From assembly GCA_021464525.1 (NCBI GenBank), contig JADRCO010000650.1, forward strand, positions 1 through 28,849: 28,849 nt of DNA, written 5' to 3'. Positions 20,791-28,849 of the stretch are shown piece by piece. The stretch's first letter is position 1, and every line of letters starts with the position of its first letter. The translations under genes were made by a program, and so were the position numbers. The notes below the pieces were generated by a model that worked only from the letters and a program-made list of their open reading frames with translations, ran no database searches and had not been told where the DNA came from. This DNA is from Rhizophagus sp. LPA8_4_AMF (Eukaryota > Glomeromycota > Glomeromycetes > Glomerales > Glomeraceae).

Positions 20791-21813
20791 CTACTTTTCG
20801 ATTAGATTCATCTTTTCTTGTCTTATACTTTCTCTCCCGCACCTTTCTCTACTCTCATCTGTTAATTTCCAAGCTGGATCATAATAATCATAATAATCAT
20901 CTGATCGTTTAAGATCAGGATTTCGATAAGTATTATTTTTACTACCAAGAGATGTGTAACTTTAAATTGATAAAAAGAAGATAAATAACGTTAGAGCCGA
21001 GAAAAGATATTCAATAAAGAAAAAATGATAATTTACCCCAAATCGTATAATAAACAATATGGTACATTTAATGATCTTAAGAATTCCCATATTTGTGTGT
21101 AATGCATATCTAGAATTGGGTGAACTCTCATAATTGATGGCCATCCATCGTCGGTTGGAGTAAATTCTTTCAGTTTACCTTTAAAAAAATTATTTTAATA
21201 TGTTATTCTTTTTTATTCTAAAAAAAAAGAAATTGTTTTGGTAAAACAATCACCTCCATGAGGATCATTTCTCCTTGTACCAACAAAGATAGCTTTAATA
21301 TTTGGTTTTTGTTTTAAATATTTTATCAACGCAGGTTTCATTGAGCCTTCTATTTTAACAATATCTAAACAATATCGTTTTTCACATTCTTTTACGAATT
21401 CATCAACCTCAGAGAAAGGATTTGGATGTGTAACGTATAAAGCTTGGATATTAGGTATTTCGTCAGAATTTTGGTAAAATTTATAATAAACGGCTGCAAA
21501 TAAATGTAATAATACAACACAGTCTTTTCCACCATTGAAAGAAAGACTCACCCCGTCAAGTCTTTATCGTACAAATAAAATATGATGTTATCAAACATAT
21601 ATCTATTGAAAAGTGAAAAAATTGAAAATAAAGAATTTATCTGATTAAGAATTCTATTTTAAAATCATACCCATATCGCTCCAAAGATTCTTCAATAACT
21701 TTTAGTGCGAAAGTTGTCTTTTTCGAAATTGGTTGTTCTGAATTCGCTAATTCGTATACTTCTTTGTGAATTTTAGAAAAATAAATTCTGGCCTCGTCAG
21801 CACTAGAAGCCAT
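20791..21813 (-). CDS. FAD1: FAD synthase (FMN adenylyltransferase), 253 aa
   Basis: Exons in transcript order are 21813-21671, 21561-21254, 21178-21037 and 20959-20791. The enzyme transfers AMP from ATP to FMN, giving FAD and pyrophosphate, in the cytosol. It belongs to the PAPS-reductase-like adenine-nucleotide alpha-hydrolase fold. The diagnostic SFNGGKD loop is at residues 55-61. The family motif continues with [14 protein letters not shown], the substrate-binding region. [16 protein letters not shown] and LYDLGYTSLGS follow, matching the C-terminal half of Fad1/FLAD1 FAD-synthase domains, which end with N-T-x-x-NP (here NNTYRNP). There is no molybdopterin-binding domain, so it is the short fungal type (yeast Fad1 is about 300 aa). 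It is head-to-head with TLS1, with 310 bases between the two start codons. Confidence 0.93.
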
Positions 21814-22123
21814 ATGAGAATTTAATAAATATAAATATATATTCTTTTTTTATATCTTAAAATCTTTCATTATTTCCCTTATAAAGAAATTTTATAAAAA
21901 AGAACCCAAGCTCAAAATAGAAACTTAAATTGTAACGAATATTTACTAGTTTAAATGATCCAAAAGTTCTTTAGCAAAGTGCGGAGTTATTTATGATTAT
22001 GTGGTTGTATTACATTTTTAATCGAGATTACCACGTTTTCATTAATTTTAGTACATCATCTACGATTTTGTTTACACGTGTAATTCCGACGCAGGTTTTA
22101 TCTGAGATATTTTTCGGAAACTT
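21814..22123. promoter_or_regulatory. Shared (bidirectional) promoter region of FAD1 and TLS1
   Basis: Only 310 bases separate the divergent start codons. Within it, TTACACGTGTAA at 22072-22083 is a perfect 12-bp palindrome with CACGTG in the centre (22075-22080), 43 bases before the TLS1 ATG. Co-regulation of the two genes is possible but not shown. Confidence 0.5.
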
Positions 22124-23641
22124 ATGTCTACCAAAAATCGAAACTATAGAAAGAAAACGAAAACTTTGAGTGACGAAGAACTCGCTGAAGATCAAAAAGC
22201 TCCCAAAAGTATCGTAAAAGATGAAAATTTAGAAGATATTAGGTAATACTTAAGTCTTATACATTTATTTTATTATTGCTATTTGGTTTTTTTTATTTGC
22301 TCTTGTTTATTCAGTTTAATCAATGTTTTAGTGAAACAATTGAAGAACTCATCGAATTACGCAAGTATCGAAAAAGGCCACAAGGCATCGACGCAGAAAA
22401 ACTATCAAAGGGAGAAACAAAAGCTAAGAAAAAGAAAAAAGATGATAAAGTAGCGGCTAGTGATTTCGACGAGTTGGATGAAATTGGAGAAATTGAAAAG
22501 TAAACGTGATTCCAATTTTTATGTTCGATATATATATCTTAATTCTTGCATTCTTTAATTCTTATATTATTTTATAGAGATGATGATGACGAAGAGGAGG
22601 TACAAAAGAAGAAAATTATGCTTGATTCGTTCACCAAACAAACCAATGCATTAGATGTAGATAAACATATGTAAGTTTTCGATTTTAAGATCTCATTAAA
22701 TAAAAATGTTTATTAAATAATTGTATGTAACAGGATGGCTTACATAGAGGAAGAAATGCGTAAGAGAAGAGGCAAAAAATCAGATGCAAAAAATGAGCAC
22801 GAAAATGAAGAACCTTCAAAGCCTTTGAATCCTCAAGATGAGCTTTTTCAGGCTCCGGACCACTTGAGAGTATGTATTAACTGTTTGACGATAAACGCAA
22901 AAAGGATATATTCGTACGAATAATCCAATACAGTATAGACAACAAAAATGGAGAAAGGATTTTCATGAGTTAATTCATTAACAAAATAATAAAATATAAC
23001 ATTAACAAAGGATGCAGTTCTTTATTTATTTGAATATTATTTATTTTTCATTATTTATTTAGGTTGAAAGCAAACCGATATCAGAGGGTAATGTACAGTT
23101 ATCAACAACTATGCTAACTGCTATACCTGAAGTCGACCTGGGAATAGAGTTTGTATAAGATAAATTATTTTATACGGTTTATACGGTTCATAATTTCAAA
23201 TTGTACTAAATTTGAGCTTGTTTATCTTAGTGTTCGGCTGAAAAATATTGAAGAGACAGAAAAAGCAAAGCGCAAGTTGCTAGAACAACGACACCAAAAA
23301 CCCAAAGATGAGAAAGATACAGTAAGTTACATTAATTATACAATACGCAAGTTTTTATACTAAATTCTCGTTTTTCTCGTGAATCTTATAAAAAAGTTTG
23401 AAGGATCAAATTTTTCTGCGACAAATAGATGTAAGTCAATTGCAAATATCGGATAAAGTTTCCTTGCCTTTTCTAATTTATTCGATGTTGAATAGTTTAT
23501 CGAACTCGCCCGACTGTGAGTGATCATGAAAGAACAAATAACGATCAACCAAATCAAAATTCACACAAGACTGGACAAAGGAGAGAAATGGCCACAGACG
23601 ATCTTGTTGCGGAAAGATTCAAAAAGAGACTACGACGCTGA
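22124..23641 (+). CDS. TLS1: Tls1/C9orf78 (HCA59) family protein, 290 aa
   Basis: Exons are 22124-22242, 22332-22499, 22578-22670, 22734-22869, 23063-23148, 23231-23321, 23397-23430 and 23496-23641. The family (fission-yeast Tls1, human C9orf78) binds the spliceosomal helicase Brr2 and affects splicing and, through it, telomeric silencing. The visible family order is an N-terminal basic RNYRKK, then LIELRKYRKRPQGIDAEKL, a charged Lys/Asp/Glu middle, and FTKQTNALDVDKHMMAYIEE. The signature AIPEVDLGIDVRLKNIEETE comes next, followed by SNFSATNRFYRTR and the C-terminus DDLVAERFKKRLRR. Length fits the family (about 290 in human). The 34-nt exon 7 is the least certain, but removing it would break the frame and the NRFY motif. 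The protein is mostly charged and probably nuclear and disordered. Confidence 0.9.
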
Positions 23642-24817
23642 TAAATAGTTACTTATTTATACAATATATCGGACTGACACCCGGAACAAATTCTTCTCGG
23701 CATAATGGATCCATCCAATTTCATTGTCTGTTATACCAGATATTATTAAAATCTAGAAATAGAGTAATAATGAGTAATAATAAATACTTTTTATTATATA
23801 CATAATCACGTGATTATTCTTTTATTCACATCCGCAGTACTAATTAATTCATATTGTACTAAAAATATCCATTTTTATCTATAACTTATATATATAATAA
23901 ATTGAAGTTTAGAGCAAAACTAATTTTGGCATGTTAAAAATTGGCAGTAATCTTTAATGATTTGTAGTTATCTAAATTCTTAGAAAAGCCTATTAAATTA
24001 CCATTTAGTAAAAAGTAATTTTCTAAAGTTATTTCTAAAGAATCTCATAAAAAAAAAAAAAATTAATACTAATCATTTTTTCCCATTCAGAGATGACTTT
24101 AAACTTCTCCTTAAAAATATATAAATGGGTAAGTAGTATTTTTATTTCTATTCTTTTTTAAAAATGTTGATCCATATTTATATTTCCATTTTTTTCATGA
24201 ATGTATCATTTTCATGGAATTTATTGAATGTATCATTTTTACAGAATTTTTACAAAAACCATGGAGAAATAACAGATAATGGAAATATTTGGATAAAAAT
24301 TTTTTATAAAATATATAGTAAGTACAGATTATAAATATGTTGGTATATTAAAGATAAATTTTATTTGTAATTAATTAACTTGAAGAAATATTACTAATAT
24401 TAGTTCTTCTTTATTTTATAGAATACAGAACTTTCAGGCTGTAATAATAATTATAACTATTATTATGATTCTAAAAAAGGTATTATTACTTCTGAGTATT
24501 TTTTTTTTGTTTTTCTTATGTTTAAATGCTCTTTTAATAGAACTTGAAATTGGCAAACATTAATGTTAAAATTAAAAGTTAAAATATATACATATTTATA
24601 TAGTAAAATTATATTGAACTTTTGTAAAATTTGGCAATATAATTTACAAGTATAATATAAAGTAAATTTTAGTAAATATATGTTACATTATATAAATCTA
24701 TTTAACATAAAATTAAATTTCTTCTGATGTTATTTTCCAAAATATACACTTTATAATAAAGCATTATAAGTGACCTTAACTTTTTTTACTGTAACTTAAT
24801 TTTATGATACATTATTT
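23642..24817. other. AT-rich stretch between TLS1 and the orphan frame before HIS4
   Basis: I see no supported gene. A 16-bp palindrome centred on CACGTG lies at 23802-23817. The phrase GAATGTATCATTTT occurs twice in about 30 bases (near 24200 and 24227), a local tandem duplication. The rest is AT-rich without clear structure. Confidence 0.4.
23802..23817. promoter_or_regulatory. 16-bp palindrome ATAATCACGTGATTAT, copy 1
   Basis: A perfect palindrome with the CACGTG core, identical to the one in front of HIS4. It lies 160 bases after the TLS1 stop and no gene start is recognised beside it, so it may serve an unseen transcript or be part of a repeat. Confidence 0.4.
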
Positions 24818-25018
24818 TTGCATGGTATACCAAATATTCATAGTAATTCAACCGAAAATCATGCAAGATTGACACATCAAATTACTTTCCATCCTGATGC
24901 TAACAGCAGGACACACAAAAGGTTGAGTGCTGCCATTCAAGCTAGAAATGTTAAGCAAGTCAAGACAAAGTTTGTCGATATAAATGATCCAAAATTGATC
25001 GAATTGCAACTTCAATAA
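24818..25018 (+). CDS. Orphan 66-codon frame, unrecognised; possible last exon or relic
   Basis: The open frame has a protein-like composition: ARLTHQITFHPDANSRTHKR and AIQARNVKQVKTKFVDIND. It ends at TAA 25016-25018, about 155 bases before the HIS4 start. It opens at a TTG rather than ATG, no good acceptor directly precedes it and I found no partner exon. It contrasts with the AT-rich noise around it, so it is more likely a piece of a real or once-real gene than chance. Family unknown. Confidence 0.3.
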   Translation: MHGIPNIHSNSTENHARLTHQITFHPDANSRTHKRLSAAIQARNVKQVKTKFVDINDPKLIELQLQ

Positions 25019-25114
25019 TCTTTCTATTAAAAATACTTTTTTTGCATATGACCCTTATTATAATTATCCGGGTCCTTCTTCTGATTGTAGATAATCTACT
25101 TTTTATTTTAAGCC

Positions 25115-25130
25115 ATAATCACGTGATTAT
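25115..25130. promoter_or_regulatory. 16-bp palindrome ATAATCACGTGATTAT in the HIS4 promoter
   Basis: The perfect palindrome lies 43 bases before the HIS4 ATG and is identical to 23802-23817. The core CACGTG (25120-25125) is a typical bHLH target. A T-run and A-run follow just before the start codon. Confidence 0.5.
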
Positions 25131-25173
25131 AATTTATATTCATTTTTTTTTTTTTAAAAAAAAAAAACCGAAA

Positions 25174-28053
25174 ATGTTTTTACCAACTATCGATCTTTCT
25201 GAACAAGAAAAACTGTCCAATGCTCATTTTACTGATCTTATCAACTCTATCAATTTACTTGGAGATATTATCTTAAACATTCCCACTCTCGCTGACTCAT
25301 CCTTGGTAAAGAAATTTCTTGAAACTCATCCTATAGATTCATATTGGATAAATCCTATTAAAGAACAAGAATTTATTGATAATGATAGCATAATTCGTTT
25401 ATTGGATCAAGGAACCGAAAAATTTATTATTCCTTCTTCAAAAATATTATCTTTAAATTTTGATTACATACCAGCAGATAGATTAGCTATCAGTATAAAT
25501 TTAGATCAATCAAAAGATATTGAGGAATTAATTAAAAAATTAACAGGATCTGTTTCTGCGTATTTAGTTACTTTATCAATAAATTCGTCGACAAAATCTC
25601 TTTCCGAAGAATTAATTCAAAATTTAATTAATTTGACTAAATTAGCACAGAAAAATTTATTACCATCTGGAGGTCAAACAAGAATAGGAATTATTATAGA
25701 TAACTATAATTCACCTTCAATCGAAATAATTCAACAATTGTCAGAAATTTCGGCAGATTTAGTTGTAAATATTGGAAGTCTTACTCTTGACCCTACAGAT
25801 GATAAAGGATTGATTAATATTTCAGAATCATTAATCTGCACTTTGAAAACTGATCGTTCTGATGGGTTATTCACGACAATTGTTTCGGATGAACGAGGTG
25901 AGGCATTAGGGATTGTATATTCTTCTGCTGAAAGTATTCGAGAAGCACTTAAAATTAGAACGGGGATATATCAAAGTAGAAAGCGAGGTTTGTGGCATAA
26001 AGGTGCTACTTCAGGAGCAGTTCAAAAACTAAATAAAATTCAAGTTGATTGTGATGGCGACTCTCTTAGATTTATCGTAAAACAATATGGCCCAGGTAAA
26101 AAAAGATAGCTTAAGTTGGTCATAACAAATTTAGCATTATTTAATCTCTATATTTCTTTTAGGATTCTGTCACTTGAATTCTCGTACATGTTTTGGTAAT
26201 AGTAAAGGATTAACAGCACTTGAGCAAACTCTTCAAAGTCGAAAAGAATCTGCACCTCCTGGCTCATATACAGCAAAGTTGTTCCAAAGTCCGGATTTAC
26301 TTCATTCAAAGATTATGGAAGAAGCGGACGAGCTATGTTCAGCTAAAACCAAAGATGAAATTACTTGGGAAGCTGCTGATTTAATATATTTTGCACTTGT
26401 GAAGTGTATAGCAAATGGAGTGTCTTTAACGGATATTGAATCGCAATTGGATAAGCGCTCGAAGAAAATTACTCGTAGACCTGGGAATGCTAAACCTAAA
26501 TGGGCAATTAATACAAACGAGACATTAACAGTACAAAATAATGAGAATAAGCAACAAGAATCACAAACAAAACCAGTTCCTACTTCATTATCAACTAAAA
26601 GTGAGACAATCAAAATGCAGAAGTTTGATTTATCTGAGATAAACGTTACGCAAAGGACATCGCTTCTTCAGCGTCCAATTATTAAATCTGATGATATTAT
26701 GGCTAAAGTTCGTCCAATTATGGATGATGTTAGAAAAAAAGGTGACGCTGCACTCATTAAACACACAGAAAAATTTGATGGTGTAAAACTTGCATCTCCT
26801 GTAATTTCTGCTCCTTTTCCTCCAGAAGCTATGGCGCTCGATGAATCAACACGTCTTGCCATTGATCGAGCTTATGATAATATTTATAAATTTCATGATG
26901 CGCAATATGACCGTTCCACTTTAGTTGTTGAGACCATGCCAGGAGTTGTTTGTTCTCGATTTAGTCGTCCAATTGAACGTGTTGGATTATATGTTCCTGG
27001 AGGAACTGCGATTTTGCCTTCTACAGCACTCATGTTGGGAATTCCTGCTAAAGTTGCAGGTTGTAAACAAATTGTATTTGCAAGTCCACCACGTAAAGAT
27101 GGAACCGCTGTACCAGAAATATTATATGTTGCCCATAAAGTTGGGGCATCGAAAGTTGTATTGGCTGGTGGTTCTCAAGCTATAGCAGCTCTTGCTTATG
27201 GCACTGAATCTGTTCCTAAAGTAGATAAAATATGTGGACCTGGAAATCAATATGTAACAGCTGCAAAAATGGTCGTTCAGGTAAGTAGTTACCGTAATCT
27301 ATGAAATATTTATCGTTATTAATTAAAAATGTATTTATTAGAATGACAGTTCTGCTCTGACATCTATTGATATGCCGGCAGGACCTTCAGAATTATTGGT
27401 TATAGCAGATAATACAAGTATTCCAGCATACGTTGCATCAGATTTATTATCACAAGCAGAACATGGAGTAGATTCTCAAGTAGTGTTGGTTGCTGTATCA
27501 CTTACGTCTGAACATCTTGCAAAGATTGAACACGAAATTCATGCACAAGCTAGTGTATTGCCAAGAGTAAATATTGTTAGTCAATCAATTCCAAAAAGTT
27601 TTATATTGCAAGTAGATACTTTGGAAGATGCTGTAAAATTCTCCAATGATTATGCTCCTGAACATTTGATTTTACATCTGGATAAAGCTGAAAGCTTACT
27701 TGAAAAAATTGAGAATGCTGGAAGTGTTTTTGTTGGACCTTATTCTCCTGAGAGGTTCGAATTAATATAAATTTAAAAGTCCTTTTTTTTTGATATGATA
27801 TACTTATATAATTTATTTTATTAGTTGTGGAGATTACGCATCTGGTACAAATCATACATTACCTACATACGGATATGCGAGAATATACTCCGGTGTAAAT
27901 ACTTTGACGTTCTTAAAACATATCACTTCTCAACAATTAACTAAAGAAGGATTGCAAAACCTGGGAACTACTGTAATGAGATTAGCAGAAGTTGAGGAAT
28001 TAGAAGCTCATAGAAATGCTGTTCAAATTAGACTTAAAGATATTGAAGGTTAA
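25174..28053 (+). CDS. HIS4: Trifunctional histidine biosynthesis enzyme His4 (PRA-CH, PRA-PH, histidinol dehydrogenase), 893 aa
   Basis: Exons are 25174-26095, 26163-27280, 27342-27754 and 27825-28053. Three activities are fused, as in other fungi. The PRA cyclohydrolase part (about 220-320) has [13 protein letters not shown] (from 269) and three likely zinc cysteines: C293 (VDCDGD), C310 (FCH) and C317 (RTCF). The PRA-ATP pyrophosphohydrolase part (about 320-400) has [12 protein letters not shown] and WEAADLIYF. After a Gln/Ser/Thr/Lys-rich linker, histidinol dehydrogenase (about 461-893) has [28 protein letters not shown] and [11 protein letters not shown]. Its zinc/catalytic residues are Q718 and H721 (SQAEHG), E787-H788, [13 protein letters not shown] and the late EAHRNAV histidine. 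The start MFLPTIDL matches the short N-terminus of the family; an upstream in-frame ATG at 25042 would add 44 AT-rich codons across the promoter palindrome and is rejected. The enzyme is cytosolic. Confidence 0.95.
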
Positions 28054-28849
28054 TCATAGATATGCTAAATTACTAATAAGAATTCTTTTTTATAACTATT
28101 TGGTTTAAAAAGCTTGAAGTATAAATAAAACTATAAATGATTACAATCAGACCTCTATATAATCACCTCCTATATAAGAATACCTCTTTATAAGCACCTT
28201 ATTTTTGCTACATATGGGCGGATTTTTGGAATAGCTTTATTAGTCTTTTGCAGATCAAATTAACATATGTTATACAATCAACATATATTCTAAATTATTG
28301 ATAATATTTAAAATTATATTAATTGGTGATCTGCGAGTCAGGTGATGAAAACGATAATAAAAATTTGACGGAAATTTAATTAAAAACCGCATTACTGAAT
28401 GTGAAGTTGTTCATGAATTTCGCCAGCCAAATGTCTAAAAGACGTCATTTTGCTCTAATAAAATGATTTCCCACAGTTTTCCCACCAATATCGTGAAAAA
28501 ATTCCATAATGTAACCTTGGGAAAAAGTCCAATTCCTAAGAGATCTAAGATTCGAAAGACAAAACTCAGTTTTTACCATACCATATCACTTGTATAATGA
28601 GTGTAAAAAAGTCTTGAATTTGTCAGGTTAGAAGTTATTACAGCTTAGTTTACTTATAAAATATACCAAAAATAAAGCTAATATGGATGAAAGTTTTGTG
28701 AAATGTAAAAAATTTCCATAATTTGTACTTTTGAAATCTTAGTTTGCCTAATAACATAAACTACCCCAGCAACACCATAAAAAATTTACAGTCACGTGAC
28801 TTTTGGCCCGCATTACGGAGTTATGCACTAACATGTGAAAGTTATCAGT
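28054..28849. other. Noncoding end of the window
   Basis: I see no gene. Bases 28148-28205 carry CCTCTATATAA-type repeats like a pogo/Tigger terminus. A CACGTG at 28793-28798 sits in ACAGTCACGTGAC, followed by a short GC-richer phrase (GGCCCGCATTACGGAG), which looks like another repeat cut by the window edge. Confidence 0.4.
28148..28205. repeat. Possible pogo-like transposon terminus
   Basis: Three spaced units (CAGACCTCTATATAATCACC, then CCTCCTATATAAGAATA, then CCTCTTTATAAGCACC) resemble the multiple CCTCTATATAA subrepeats in the ends of pogo/Tigger elements. No inverse partner is seen in the remaining 650 bases, so this is a solo or truncated end. Confidence 0.35.

Noticed and set aside
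25042-25173. Upstream in-frame ATG extending HIS4 by 44 codons
   Set aside because: The extension is Ile/Leu/Phe/Lys low complexity, crosses the promoter palindrome and is absent from the family start MFLPTIDL.
26302-26613. Minus-strand frames over HIS4
   Set aside because: Shadows of HIS4 coding sequence on the other strand.

Overview
The window looks like nuclear DNA from an early-diverging fungus. It is very AT-rich, and the genes are split by short GT-AG introns, mostly 60-160 bases. Several proteins are typical of fungi, including a three-domain His4 enzyme and SYG1/XPR1, Tls1, Fad1, Bud32 and Ctr homologues. The strong AT bias and the many small repeats and transposon relics fit a Glomeromycotina (Rhizophagus-like) genome. 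That placement is an inference from style and protein type, not the result of a search.

Layout. 1-2000: decayed, probably retroelement-derived coding DNA, interrupted by a 274-base terminal-inverted-repeat insertion, plus one orphan exon. 2478-2944: a two-exon small secreted protein. 2945-6800: no gene, but a 222-base hAT-like MITE, a 159-base TA-flanked MITE and two strong hairpins. 6803-8887: a Ctr copper transporter, then the KEOPS kinase Bud32, in tandem on the plus strand. 10021-12925: a 2.9-kb DNA transposon with terminal inverted repeats and a broken transposase gene on the minus strand. 13748-14586: an unrecognised Ser-rich minus-strand gene with an 18-nt microexon. 16369-19734: a 13-exon SPX-EXS phosphate exporter (SYG1/XPR1), minus strand. 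20791-21813: FAD synthase, minus strand, head-to-head with TLS1/C9orf78 at 22124-23641. 25174-28053: HIS4. The end of the window is noncoding, with a possible pogo-like transposon terminus.

The intact genes do not form one pathway; this is ordinary eukaryotic gene order: metal uptake, tRNA t6A modification, phosphate export, flavin cofactor synthesis, splicing/telomere function and histidine synthesis. All exon structures were built by hand from splice sites and reading-frame continuity; every multi-exon model below closes in frame. Two patterns cut across the genes. The palindrome CACGTG occurs nine times, including 43-74 bases upstream of the ATG of BUD32, TLS1 and HIS4. Small terminal-inverted-repeat elements with visible target-site duplications are common. 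The least-explained items are the transposase family with a C-terminal zinc finger, the secreted protein and the microexon gene.
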